DNA of 64,000 bases from Coniferiporia sulphurascens (GCA_002794785.1 NBBA01000005.1:1674001-1738000); one strand, 5' to 3'; positions 37,435 through 51,594 are shown, counted from the first letter of the stretch. Translations and numbers: made by a program. Notes: a model not told the origin generated them from the sequence alone.

Positions 37435-37642
37435 GCCGCGAGAAATGACCGTGACGCCGACGAGGAATCCAGCGCCGCGGTCAACCTGGGTCGAAGGCGG
37501 AAAAGGCAATTTCAATTACATACACATGCGCATGTCGCCAAGCCACTGATCTGCCCCGACTGGCAGTCCCGCTGCGACTGCAATGTTCCGAGTCGTTCCT
37601 CGCCATTCATTTGCCTACGTCCTCTATTCATAACCTATCATC

Positions 37643-38308
37643 ATGACCCAGCGGTATCCGGCCCACAGGATTTTTTCAGCATCAGCCTTCTTGGTGAGTA
37701 TTCAGTTCTGATCACCTATTTTAACCTCTCCAACGGATAAATGCTTTGTCTATCGCCGTCCACTCTGGTTCGTTGTTCTCGCACACCCGTGCAGAAGGAG
37801 CACCGTACAAATAATCATACTTGGGAACCAGAGATGGAGGTTTGTCTCTTCCCCGTTGCTCGCTAGCGTTGAACCCACCTCTCCCCCTTAGGACGCGACA
37901 TCCGTGTCCGAGCCAACCAATTTCGGCAAGATCGTCGTGAATGCTCTGTCTGCAATGACGAAAAGCAGTGGAACCATTGACCAGCGTATTCTACGCATGT
38001 ACCTGACCATGGCACCGTCGTATCTAGTCATGGACAGCAGCATGAACCCGGAAGGTGGAGTGGCGAGCTGGAAAACAGGATTTCACCGACTGGTCGATGT
38101 GCTTGTCGCCCTGCACAAACGTGGGGAGCTACAACTTGAGACGGTGAACGATGCCTCGAAGGCGTGTTCGGAGTGCTGGAGCGCGGCGGGCTCTTGGCGT
38201 GGGCTAGAGGATTGTAAGGAGACTGTTAGGGAGATCGCGGGGAAGTTAAAAACGCTGCTAGATGCCAATGGTCGGACATTCCAAGGACAGCAGATATATA
38301 CACCTTGA
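37643..38308 (+). CDS. Small protein of unknown function
   Basis: Not recognised. Three exons, join(37643..37693, 37795..37839, 37892..38308), give 170 residues with every junction in phase 0. Seen: a short N-terminal region rich in Arg/Ser (MTQRYPAHRIFSASAFL) that could be a mitochondrial targeting sequence (inference), then a compact domain with SAMTKSSGTIDQRILRMYLT, a Met-rich helix (TMAPSYLVMDSSMN), LVDVLVALHKRGELQLE and a repeated Trp pattern (ECWSAAGSWRGLED). No membrane helix. The even codon use and phased introns argue for a real gene. Confidence 0.65.
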
Positions 38309-38643
38309 TTCTTCATATTTATAGATCCACTCTCCTACGCTGAATTGTACTTTTATACAGCTGTGCTTGTCCCCATATCGCTATTCTTCGGTCATGGCTC
38401 GGGTGTTTAAACTGACTGGCCGCAAATCTTATTTATCAGTAGCATATGGCGGCATGCACTGATAATAGTAATAATAGTATTAATGACAACATTCTACCTC
38501 AGCAGCCCCACTCACCCCTGCAAGGCCGCAGACAATCCATTGATTACGTCAGCACGGATCCCGATGACGGTTGCGCGGGCGCATCCTTCGGTCGGACGCG
38601 CAGCCTGTGACCGACACTTGAGACCTTGCCTTAGACCTTACCC
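38309..38643. other. Intergenic region before the PX gene
   Basis: 335 bp, with a run of taatagtaataatagtatt near 38464. No gene seen; presumably the promoter of the PX-domain gene. Confidence 0.45.
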
Positions 38644-41600
38644 ATGGACGAAGAATCTGTATCCTCGAGCGTGCCGTCCCCGTCGCTTCTTCGCCCTCGG
38701 AGACCTACTCGCGAACTTCCTCCTTCCCCCATAAACGTTGACAGCGTGCAGACCAGTCCAAATGGTGACGCCGAGCCAAGTATCTGTTCCGCCCAGGAAG
38801 TCTCATCTCCCGTCGAGGATAAAGAAGAAGAACGGCTAACGCCCATCCGTGCCCATTATCTCAAGAAATCGCTCATCTCTCTGCAATTTGGCATCGAACT
38901 CGACGCCATATCTACTGCCTCTCCAGTGCCCAATGTGTCCACTCTGTCCTATCTGGGCCCGCCTTTCACCCCTCCCCCTCGCGGGGTGCAACCCCTCGAT
39001 CTCCCCTTTCTCAAATACACCTTTCGCCAGTTTGTAATGACCTTTCCCTTCCTCGCCCCAGCTCCCAAGAACTTCTTCCCTGAGAAGCTTCAGCCCTTCG
39101 TCGCAAGCCTCCTTTCCCGGAATTTATCGTCTTCAAATGTCTTGGACGACAACTCCGAGGATTCAGATCAGGCTGCGCGTAAGAGGGTACTCTCAAAGGT
39201 CGAAAAACAGCTTGGACTATTGCTCGGCTCAGCGACGAAGCTTGTGGAGCCGGAGGAGGTTGTCCGATTAACGCAAGCGGATCTGAACCGGCTCGAGACT
39301 ATAGCTAGGAAACGAAATGCGAAGGCGTCGAAGAACAAAACCGTATTTGAAGTTAACGTTGTCTGCATCCGTGCTGTTACGGATAAGGGACGTGTAAGGA
39401 GCAAAGTGCACGAGGTAAGCACTCCTGCATATATGCGCTAGAATTCGAGATATACATGTTGTTTTCTAGGAGTTCATCATCAGGACAAGGAGGACCGGCT
39501 TCCCTGACATATACGTGTCTCGGCGGTATGGTGATTTCAGATCGTTGGCCGAAGAGGTACGTCTGACAACCTACTTGTCTGATTATTTCCGGAAGGCTAA
39601 CGTGTTGTTCTAGCTTCGGAAAAGACATCCTGACGAGGTCGTACGACCACCTCCCGCCAAGGATCGATCCACAGTTAGCGCAAGTGCATCTGCGCCTGTT
39701 GCTGTGGCCACGAGTCCCACGGCCTCACGGATGCCCAACTCACTCTCCAGCCCATTGAACAATAGCTCTGAATCCGTCGCTTCATTTACAACACAACAAG
39801 CAATTCAGAACATCCGATTAGCACGAGAAAAGAATCGCTTGACGCTCCGTGCATATCTTAACTCGCTCCTAAGCAATTCTGCTCTAGCCTCCTCCCCAGT
39901 TCTTTTGCATTTCCTCATTTCAAATAGCACACAATTGAGTAGAGATGAGCAGGAGGACGCATTAAGAAGGGAGGAGACAGATCGGAAGAGGGATGAAGGA
40001 CGAATACAATTCGCCCACGAAATTGCGGCACGTGTCGAGGGTTTAAGATCCGCAATTAAGGGTGTGAAGGGCGAAATCATGACAAGAGGTCCGTGGATTA
40101 CACCCCCTTTTTGCTATCCAAAGCTCATAAGCAGTAGATGGGTTGACTCAGATATTCAGCGTTGTTCGTATGACCGAAAGTGTCCGTGATCTTCCCACTG
40201 AATACCAGGCAGTTCTCGAATGGGGGCGCATAACGTACGTCCTTTACGTGGCTTTAAAAAAGGCCGACTAACGGTCCAATAGACTTGCATATACTATCTT
40301 CCAGCATTTCGTTGCTGCAGACAATGCCTCAGACAGTTTTGCCACGTTAAAACGATTACATGGTCTTATGCCCTATTTCGTGCTCAAGGGTATCCTCAGA
40401 ATCAGTAACCCCGTAGCAATGATCCGAGGCTTTCTTGACCTGTTCCTGGCTCAGCCCTTCGGTGGGCGAAGCTTACTTCAAAGGTTAGCTTTTACCGCTT
40501 TGCGCGGCCGAAACAAGTCCCACTGAGAAATCTTCAGAATGTTTACAAGCTCCTTACAGGAGGACGTAAAGACCCTAGAAGATGACATAGAAGCCGTCAA
40601 GGAGAAAATCGAAGATGACATGATGTGCGAGAAAATTCGTCAGTTCGTGTATGCCCCTAAGGAAATTCAAAGCGTGTACAAGGCTGATGCAGGTAGTCTT
40701 CCATGCCTGCTTGCCTGCATTGTTATGTTGACGCTGCCGTGTAGCTGCGGAAGGACTGAATCTCTTAACTGTCGTGCTGCGCTCCGGCGAACAACCAGCT
40801 TTGTCCAGGCCTCAAATGCACCGAGTGATGCGAGCGCATCGTGCCCACATGCAGTACCTACAACATCGTTCCCAACTTCCCGATTCCGATGATGACGATG
40901 GCCCCCAGGACGACGACGCATGGCTTTACGAAGACCTGGCCATTTTAACCAAACTTTACTCACAATTGCGTGACAAGGAACAGCTGATTGAATTAATCTT
41001 CGAGGTGCGTTTGTGCCTTGTTTTAAGATTCCTTCTATTAACGGTTCCGAAGGGGACGACCGCAGAATTATTAAAAGACATCATCACAATATTCTATGCA
41101 CCATTAGCACAAGTTTATAAAGCCGCAAGTATAGCGGATTCGATAGGTGACCTGCAGAACTTTATAAACGATTTGATACGTACTGTCGAGTCCGTGGAAG
41201 AAGGTGCGTGAATGTACTTTTTTTGTAAAACAATATTAAGTAATATTGACCTATTTTTGTAGCGAGTCAAGAAAATCCACGACATGTCGTGCAATCATTT
41301 ATAGACCTTGTGGAGCGACACGAACAGGCGTTCTACAATTTTGTGCATAAAGTTCACTCAAAGGGCGAAGGCCTATTCGACGGGCTGATGAAATGGGTTC
41401 AGCTATTCTTGACGATCTTCCGCGAAGGCTTTACGGAAAAGATTAGTTTAGAGTATCTTCTCCCGCACAGTGGACCAGAGCGCATCGCAGTAATGAATGA
41501 AGTGGACAAGGTTGCCTTGTACCACTACAAGCTCAAGCTCGCACACGAAGACAAACTCCGGCGCCGTTTCGGAAAGACGCAGGGCCAGTCGGAGGCTGAC

Positions 41601-42377
41601 GCTGAAGACGAGGCAACGCAGATGCTCGTCAATGGTGTTGTGCATGACTTAAGCTTCGGTGAGCTCTTAAAAGGTGACGCGGACGACATGGAGGCAGCGG
41701 AAAGCGAGGAAAGCAGTGCGAGTGAAACTGATGAGGACGAATCGGGAGAGTCTTCGGAGTATGAAACAGCGACGCAGAGCGGAAGCGAAGAATCAAATGA
41801 AAAGGGAGGTGAGGTGGATGGTCCACCACCGCTGCCGCCGAAGCCGGCTATCAGAGCTTCTATGGATGGCCACTCGTCACAGTCGCTTGCGTCTCTGCAA
41901 GATCAGCATGGTCGGCATACCTCAAGACGACCAAGCGCGTCAGTCCGTTCAGAGCGTCGAGGACGAGATGATTCCCGAGAAAACGGTTCTCTAAGACCAC
42001 GATCACGTTCACGTTCAATGGTAGCCCTCAAATCCATGTTTACGAAAAATAATCAAGACGTGCCACCCGTTCCGCCTCTTCCTGGACATATCCCCATATC
42101 ACCATTGTCCAAGCCTCTCCCCCCAAGCCCTCTTTCGGAACGCTCATCACAGGATAGCGAGCGACCATGCAGAAGAATGCCGCCTCCCAAATTGTCGTCA
42201 CGAAAGAGAAGAAATAATACTGCACTGGAATTGAAACCTCCCGAGCTTAAGGAGATACCAAAAATACTACCCATCTTCGTAGAGCTTGTGAGTAAATGTT
42301 TTGGTTTTGATTTTGAGTTCCCCTGTTGACAGCATTTATATTAGATGAGACCTCTTTTACGACCTTCAGCAATCTGA
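38644..42377 (+). CDS. PX-domain protein, Lec1/YPR097W-like (PXB + PX + DUF3818)
   Basis: Homologue of yeast Ypr097w/Lec1, a phosphoinositide-binding protein linked to lipid and sterol distribution. Domains in order: PX-associated PXB region (residues about 60-190, IRAHYLKKSLISLQFGIELD, FLKYTFRQFVMTFPFL); PX domain (VFEVNVVCIRAV, FIIRTRRTGFPDIYVSRRYGDF, LRKRHPDEVVRPPP); then the long helical DUF3818 region (LHGLMPYFVLKGILRISNPV, FGGRSLLQRMFTSSLQEDVK, YVMIRA-like helices, ERHEQAFYNFVHKVHSKGEGLF); and an acidic and proline-rich tail (SSASETDEDESGESSEYE, PPPLPPKPAIR). About ten exons; the last is short and ends LLRPSAI at TGA 42375-42377. Neighbouring joins (KVHE to EFIIRT) are in phase. Confidence 0.88.
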
Positions 42378-42787
42378 TTGGAACCTGTATAAAGTACGGC
42401 TTGAATGACCTTCGTAATGATTTACTGTAATTGTTTTTGTCTTATTAGTAGTATCTCGTTAAACCTGTATGGATATCCACCGGCTGTTCACTTAATCTAT
42501 GACGACTGGTCAAGCGTAATGCGCAACAAATGGAAAATAAAACCGTCCTGAATCCTGACTTTCCTATGCATGATAAGTTGGCCAAGTCCATAGGCGTGCC
42601 CAATGTGATAAACGATGTGCTTTGTACAAGGCTGCTCCGGAGGCAAGAGAAAATGTATACACGAGCTGATAATATGCACTACAGTAAGGGACAAAAGAAC
42701 AAACGGGAGTAGCAATTTCTAGGCCAACCAAGGGTCGAACTTCCGGCGAAATATCGGTTGAGCCAGATGTGCTTTGCCGAGCTAAGC
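42378..42787. other. Convergent intergenic region
   Basis: 410 bp between the 3' ends of the PX gene and the kinase gene. AT-rich, no recognisable feature. Confidence 0.5.
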
Positions 42788-44641
<1,854 letters not shown>

Positions 44642-44802
44642 TGGAAACGAGGAAATGCTTTAGAGAAATAGCTATTAGCAACGTGCTGGTCAACCGCTTC
44701 TTACGAGTATCCAGCACCCGCTTCCGGAAGGCATATTACATAACAGCAAGCACGGCTAAGTACACCAGCTCGTCGTCTAATCGCGACTGGCACGCGTCTT
44801 AG

Positions 44803-46631
44803 ATGCGCTTTCGGTTGACAACAAATCCTCCTCTCAAGCCGCTCAAGGCCTGGTTCGACTTGACAGACAACGGCACTGGTCTTGATATCCTCGGTGTCAA
44901 GGCCCAAATATGCTCGCGAGTGCCGCAATCGTGTGAGGACGGCGGTCCTAGTCTCTCCGCCTTTGCAATCGAGCTGTCTATCGACGAGTTTGTCCTCCTT
45001 GACGATTCGAGCGCAAAGGTTATTAGGGAAAATGACTTAGTATGGTATGTCACTCCGTGGTCTTTCCCCCATGTCGGGCCTGACGACAAACGGCCTAGCA
45101 TTTCGAAGAAAAAGGATATTCCGGGCCAGAATAAGAGAAAGGCCACTAGTCTTCATGGTGAGCGGTATAATCTATTTCCAGAAGCTGGACCTTACACCCT
45201 TTCAAGAGCCCCATCGGAAAAAAAGGAAGACCTCGAAGGAGCCTCCTCGAGAGAGATACCCCACTCTAAGCACGTCTGAAGACGATGAAAGCTCTTCCGA
45301 TGAAACATCTTCTAGTTCTGAGGATTCTTCTGCCACCGGATCTGACTCTGACTCTGATTCCGACTCGGACTCAGACTCGGACTCGACGTCGTCAGAATCC
45401 TCTGTTGAGGTGCAGTCGACAAAAAAGCTGCCCCCAGTCATCTCTGCTAGCAAGTATGTCGTTCACCAATATCCCCTGTAACTCCATCGTTTACACTTAA
45501 TAAAAGCAGAAGACAGAACGGCAAGGCTGCATTGACTGTCCCTCCTGGCGAAGGAAAACAGACAACGCACAGTCGAAATGCTCGGCGACGGTTGAAGCGA
45601 CTCCATGAAAGGGGGCAGGTGCAAGCGGAGCGCGTGCTAGAGCAAGCCCTTTCCAGCGGATCTACAAACGCTGTTCCCTTGGGAGTTCGGAAAGCGGAAA
45701 CGTACACACAAGTGGGAAATTCGGACGTGCCCCGAGTTACGCCTTCGTCATCCAACGCACCGATACAAACTACGGATGATCCATACCAGGCAGAGACGAT
45801 GACTACCACATTACGGAACAAGAACAAGAAAAAAGGCTTCAAGCGGACAATGGTTGGTGTTATCCCGCAGAAAATAGTATTCTCAGAAAATAACGACGTT
45901 ACGCCTGCTTCGACGACGTCGACTCCCGCTACCGTTGCGCGTTTGACCTCAGACGGGCGAAGAACGCAAATGCCCCGCTTGATCACCCCTTCTGAAAAGC
46001 AGGTCCAGGGACTTCTTCCTTCAAATCTGTTTGTCACATCCGTGGAGGTCGAGGGAGAGAAGTGGGATCGAAAAAAGAAAAAGAAGCAGAGGGATTCATA
46101 TGGCTATAATGCTCCAGTAGATGCGGGTGACGGGAACTGGGCGGACGCGATCGAGGCGAATGGTGATTTGGTATTGGAGTATGGAGAGCCAGATACTGAA
46201 ACACTTCTGACGAAAACGGACAAGTCCGGAATAGACTGGTCACTCATCGAACGGAAGTGGGACAGCTTTGCTGATATCACTGACATCTCTATGCTTGGGT
46301 CCAATCTGCTAGTAGGATGGAAGGTCCGTTTTTCTAACATCTAACGATGTTTGGTACGCTCACTGCTAGCACACAGGCTCTTGCACTTGACCCTTTAACA
46401 TTCACGCCGGAACTCCTCGTCCATCTGGCCCGTGTCAAAGCAATAAACTCTGTGACGTCGGAAATTACTCTTTTGTCAGTACGACGGCCTGGCACAGACG
46501 GGATTGCGTTTGGTCCCGATGCCGAGGAGGCGGTTGAGGGCGACTTAGATGACGATGGATCCATGGAAGAGGAAATGACTTATGCGCTCACGGATGCGCT
46601 AGCGGCGCCCTGGAAGCTTATTAAACATTGA
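44803..46631 (+). CDS. Coilin-like protein (Cajal-body scaffold)
   Basis: Resembles coilin, the scaffold of Cajal bodies in snRNP biogenesis. N-terminus MRFRLTTNPPLKPLKAWFDL with FAIELSIDEFVLLDD and VIRENDLVW matches the coilin self-association fold; the middle is basic and Ser/Asp-rich (DESSSDETSSSSEDSS, then an SD run encoded at about 45340-45387); SRNARRRLKR resembles the coilin SRNARRK motif; the C-terminus DSFADITDISMLGSNLLVGWK and ALALDPLTFTPELLVHLARV fits the Tudor-like domain. The first intron, after NDLV at about 45043, cannot be placed with certainty because the reading frame changes between 45045 and 45190. The other two introns (after SAS near 45453 and after GWK near 46323) join well. 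Confidence 0.75.
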
Positions 46632-46696
46632 GGTCGAGGTATCCCGCCACTAATTGAGCATATTATCTACATCCGCAATGTATCTGGCGTATCTGT

Positions 46697-47188
46697 TTAG
46701 GTTGATGAAGTTCCTTCTGCATTAGCCCGTAATGACTTTAAAAGATCTTGGAAGCGTCTGCGTAGTTTGGTCGTAATCTCGTCCTCATCGGAGGATGGAG
46801 GAGGCTAATAAAAGGATTCATAAGAATCATACCTGAATGAGCGTGTTGGGGATTGAAGTATTTCTTACAAATTGGTCGAGAATATACTGTGCAAGTCAAC
46901 GTCAGCCTTGATGCGACGGGAAACGCATATATTCTACCTCTGCTTCCTCGATTGTCTTCGAATACGCGTGTCAAAGTCGGGGTTAGAAAGAAGTGGCCAA
47001 CGATAATAAACGTACGAGGATGATAGGGCCTCTATTAAAATGCATCAGGTATGCGAAAAGTCCAAAATAAATGCACTTTACGGACCTGTTCATGCTTGAG
47101 GTGTTCAAATTGGTAGAACTTGCCACTGCGATTGAAAGACTGGCGACGCGTAATATAAATCTAATCTAATCTCGCTTACACGTGGCAT
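46697..47188 (-). CDS. Tiny multi-exon gene, unknown function
   Basis: Not recognised. I read six exons, complement(46697..46804, 46833..46886, 46938..46955, 47012..47029, 47086..47139, 47180..47188), giving 86 residues; every exon is a multiple of three and every intron is phase 0. The 9-nt first exon (MPR) and two 18-nt exons (ALSSSY, TIEEAE) are unusual. Coding evidence: GKFYQFEHLKHEQ, YILDQFVRNTSIPNTLIQ, DEDEITTKLRRRFQDLLKSLR, i.e. a charged, mostly helical small protein. The last intron would be only 28 nt; if it is not removed, translation stops two codons after IQ. It is invisible as a single open frame. Its start is about 95 bp from the divergent Sec63 ATG. Confidence 0.5.
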
Positions 47189-47284
47189 CCTCCTCTGTCA
47201 CGCAAACACTTCAGCTGCTGGCAGCAGCCGCGCCATATTCCTAACTCTTAACACCGACGACGACGAGGGCCTTCGCTAGCAGGG

Positions 47285-49580
47285 ATGGCCAACTACCAAT
47301 ACGATGAGGGAGGCGGAATGGCTGCCTACTTTATTCTCACTTTCCTTTCCCTAATTCTTGTGCCCTTCACACTTACTTTATTCTTTTCGTCAACCAGTAC
47401 GTGGCATCCACCTCATATCTTGGATGACTACCATTTCTTAACTCTAAAACAGAAAAGCCAGAGAGCGGCGGATGTGGATGCTCGTTATGCGTCAAGCAAC
47501 GAGAGCGCATCAAGCAGAGGGACAAACGCTCCCTGCTCAGTCCGAAACTCGGCGCGAAGTACGTGGCAGCTCGTTTCGTTCCACATCACCCATTTACCAA
47601 ATTTCTACAGAACTCTGTTTTTATTGGGAGGATGGGCAATATTTGGGTTCCTGGCTTATAAGGTGGCAACTACTAAGAACGAGAGCATAGTCTACGACCC
47701 GTTCGAGATTCTGGGCATCCGCTCGGGCACGTCCGAGAAGGAGATCAAATCGCACTACAAGAAGTTATCGCGCAAGTTTCACCCCGACAAGGTTAAGCTC
47801 GCCGTTAACCAGACTGTCGAAGCTGCCGAAGCCTACTTCGTCGAGCTCACCAAAGCGTACAAGAGCTTGACGGACGAGACGATTCGCAAGAATTTAGAGC
47901 TTTATGGACATCCTGATGGCCGTCAGGAAATCAGCATGGGCATTGCAATCCCGAAGTGGGTTGTGGAGGGCCAGCACAAATTTTGGGTTTTAATCGGGTA
48001 CTGCCTCGTGTTGGGTGGCGTATTGCCAGCCATAGTGGGAAAGTGGTGGTTTGGGAACAGAATTATGACGAAGGATGGCGTACACGCGAAAACGGCGGAA
48101 ATTTTCTTTAAAAACATCAAAGAGGATAGTGGCGTAAATGACCTTCTCGTTTGCCTTGGACGAGCTTTCGACATCGAGGGTCCCAAAGTCCTCACCCCTC
48201 TTGGAAACTTGGAAGAGACTATTCGTTCTCGTTTGGGTGGCAAGTATTCGGGGCCACCTGCCCAAAGTCTTGTTTACGCCCACCTGCTCCGTATACCCAT
48301 CGATGATCCAAAGTTGCGGAAAGGTACGATAATGATTCGAATTTGACAAGTATTGCTATTAACGATATTGCAGCTCAAGATGAAATCCTTCTCCGATGTC
48401 CCGCATTGCTCACTTCTCTTTTGAACATCGCTATGTCTCATAACTGGCTCTCACCAACCTTGAACGCTATGCGCCTTCACGCGTACCTGACGCAGGCTGT
48501 CTCGCCGTCGAATCCGTCTCAAGAGACTAACGTGCTCACACAGCTCCCGCATATTAACGAGGACGATGTCAAAGCCATCACCGAGCAACTGGATGATCGA
48601 GACTTACAGGCGTTCATCGACCATTTAGAAAAGACGAATGATGCAAGGGCTGAAGAGGCCATCAAAGCTGCGGAGAGCTGGGGCAGGCTTGAGCTCGTGG
48701 AAGCTTCGTTCAGAGGTAAGCACTTGGGTGGATCCGTGGTTGAATTGAGTTAAAGAATAAACCTTATAAAGTCATCGGAGAACGCATCGTTACGCCTCTG
48801 TCTATCGTACAGCTTCTTGTGAAGGTCCGAATTTCCCCTCCTGCACGTCACGGTGCTAAAAGCGGGACGGACGGGGACAAGGAAGATGTCGGCACCATTA
48901 AGCGGATTATCAAGACGAACGAGGAGCGGGACAACGCATTCTTAACTTCGAAACGCGACAGCGAAGAGCTAACTGACGGGCTCAGCACCCTGGGACAAGC
49001 GCACGCACCGTACTGGCCGGCGGTAAGTTCCACACCGCGATATGGCCATGAACAAAATAGCTGAATCTTGTCGATCTAGACCCGCAAACCGTCTTGGTGG
49101 ATATTAATATCCGATGGGAAGTTAAACCGCCTTGTCATGCCACCAATGCGAATTACAGACGTACCGCTGTCTGATCCGACCAAGGACCGCAATTTCCGTG
49201 CGTACAAGGTGCAATTCCAGGCACCTCAAGGCGCTGCGGTGTACACCTGGAAGATCCATCTCGTCAGTGATACGTTCCTAGGAGAGGAGATTGTTCGGGA
49301 CGCAGTGGTAAATATTCATCTAGCATTCGTGGTCTACATTGATAATAACTGCGACCATTCTTTTCAGCTTAAAGTTGACGACGTATCGCAACTAAGCGCG
49401 GATGAACAGGGCGTCGACGATGAGATTTCCGATCCTGATGAAGACACCCTCGCAGGTCAGATGGCAATTATGAAGGGCGCGACCGTGAAGAAGTCACCGG
49501 TGCATGATGACAGCGATGAAGAGAGCGGGACCGACGACGGTGATGGCAGCGGTGATTCTAGCAGTAGCGATAGTGACTGA
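47285..49580 (+). CDS. SEC63: Sec63, ER translocon J-protein
   Basis: Subunit of the Sec62/63 post-translational translocon; its lumenal J domain recruits the Hsp70 Kar2. Seen: N-terminal membrane helices (AAYFILTFLSLILVPFTLTLFF); after removal of a 56-nt intron (47397-47452) the segment KPESGGCGCSLCVKQRERIK; after a 52-nt intron (47559-47610) KTLFLLGGWAIFGFLAYKVA; the J domain YDPFEILGIRSGTSEKEIKSHYKKLSRKFHPDKVK with HPD intact; ETIRKNLELYGHPDGRQE; then IPKWVVEGQHKFWVLIGYCL and the Brl domains; and the acidic C-terminal tail ending GDSSSSDSD, the Sec62-binding type. Length and order are normal for fungi. Confidence 0.93.
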
Positions 49581-49660
49581 GCGCAATTCTTTGTACATAA
49601 TTCTTTCAACCATACTATACTTCAGGGATAAGCTACGAGAAATGATTTATTGTTCGAGTA

Positions 49661-51594
49661 TTAGTAATTGAAGCTGAACGCTATTATAGTACCGAAGAGG
49701 GTCCATAAAAATCCCTTGCTAAAGTCCGTGGAAACGGATCCGGAAGACGAAGAACCATTACCAGAATCTGGCGTACTTGTAGTATTTGTGGGATTGGAAA
49801 GGTCGACGGAACAATTCGCCAATCCCATTGAGATTAATTCATTACCGGCCTTCAAAAAATAATAATCACCTGATACCAAGTCAGACAGTGCGGCTGCCCC
49901 GAGATTTTCAACATACCATAAATGATACCTGTATTGTTGATTGGGGGGTCCGCGCGATTGTCTACCGTGCCGTTCGACAAGAGACTGTCCCAGCTCGGAC
50001 TCCAATATAGGGCTGTCGTGTTTGAAAGCAGCTGCATACAAAAAGGCCATGGTCAAAGGAGTTTCAGGTGTTCAATAGGTTTGAGATACCTTCACGGCAA
50101 AGTTCTCCCAGAATTCGGCCCCAGAAACGTTCGCGGGAGACAGAGATCGCTCGATACTCGACAGCAAGAGAACTCCCGTTGCAGTTATCATCGCTGCCGA
50201 GCTATCTGCGGAACGTGTGCCATCGTCGGGCGCATTGAAGTCCCTTTTTGCAAATTGAGCACATGATTAAAGTTGAAGAACAGTAAGAAACTCACCACGG
50301 GACGATACCTGAACTTGGCGCATTTGCTGCGAAATAGGTGGCCATGCGTCTGGAAGTATCCAAGTAGAGCTGTTCCCCAGTGTTGTGATACACTGGTAAT
50401 TATTCTTGTTAGCATCACGCCAGCCAAATAGGGATAGCCAATCTTCACTTTGTGCAAATCCATAGATCCCCCAGCCCTGTCCTCGAGACCATGTGCTAAA
50501 ATTAGGGAGTAGATAAGAACGTCAATGCATTTACGGCGAAATTTTCCGATCAAACCTATTATCCGCATAACCCTGAGCAGTTCCTTGGTGAATAACCGCA
50601 CCAGTTGTTTCATTGTACTCCACAACATGGAAGGAGGAACCTAGAATAACCACCGCCAACAACGAACAGATAATCAACAACTCTGTACGGCCTGAAACTT
50701 GTAAAAGAAGCCAATCACCATCCGCTCGGATCTGATTTAAAATCGTCTTGTTCGCGTGAGACATCGCAATCTGACGCAAAGTGTCGTTCCCCGTCAAGTT
50801 GGCGGATGCAAAGAGAACTTCGAGGTTCATCATGTTGTCTATAATAACCTTCAAGTCGAATCAGTATTGGTTTTGATATTGATATTGATAGGGAGTGCTG
50901 TTGCAGCGGGGAGAACCCATCTACGGGACAACCCACCGTGAAGTCCGTTGGGTCCGGCGTATCCCAGCTTCGCGTACAGCCGACCGTAGGATTATAGTGA
51001 GCGGCTAAATCGTTTGCGAACGCGTTGACCGCGCTGATCGCGGTCTGGTTTGTTGAATCACTGACGCGAAAACAAGGGCTCAGTCAGATTGCTCTTACGT
51101 TGCCAACAACAACAATAAGGCAGGGGCGAGAGATGGAAAGAAGCCCACAGCAATAATTCCTCCTGGAACGGGAAACTCAGAAACCCAACATCATGCCCTT
51201 GCGTATTATTCGTTTCTAGAGTTATTTCTGGAGTGCTCCAGCGGCGCGCCTGGTCTACCCAGTCTGTCGAGTTCAGACCATCTTCTGGGCACAAACTCGC
51301 GCGAGTATTGAGCGCGTAGAGCATTGTCGGGAAGAAGCTTGTCGTCCAAGAATCTGTTTGAAAATAGAGCCATTTTCCGGCGGAGTCTGTGTATTCGGGG
51401 TAGACGGTTGGGGAAGAGAAGTTAGATACGGTGCTGGCGACCTTTTGCGCAATGAGGGATGAGAATAGTTCAGATGGCGCGTTGGTCGTTGCGGCGTAGG
51501 CGCCAGAAAATATATTCTCAAAGTTCATGAAGTTGGCACAGAAAAGTAAAGCAATGAGCTGTACAGAACACAAAAAGTTGCACCGAGAAGACAT
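49661..51594 (-). CDS. GH88 family glycoside hydrolase, secreted and probably GPI-anchored
   Basis: Resembles GH88 (unsaturated glucuronyl/galacturonyl hydrolases), which act on unsaturated uronic-acid ends of polysaccharide fragments. Seen: signal peptide after the ATG at 51594 (FLCSVQLIALLFCANFM), GKWLYFQTDSWTTSFFPTMLYAL, TQGHDVGFLSFPFQEEL, IIDNMMNLEVLFASANLTGNDT (the NML/D-x-x-NL region), SHANKTI, EYNETTGAVIHQGTAQGYAD, then TWSRGQGWGIYGFAQ and RRMATYFAANAPSSGIVPW, NRADPPINNTGIIYGDYYFL. The C-terminus is Ser/Gly-rich followed by a hydrophobic segment (FLWTLFGTIIAFSF), a GPI-anchor type signal. About seven introns. Distant relatives exist in GH105, so the exact substrate is open. Confidence 0.83.

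Noticed and set aside
42721..42770. tRNA-like TC-arm fragment (gggtcgaac)
   Set aside because: No matching acceptor stem, D-arm or anticodon arm around it.
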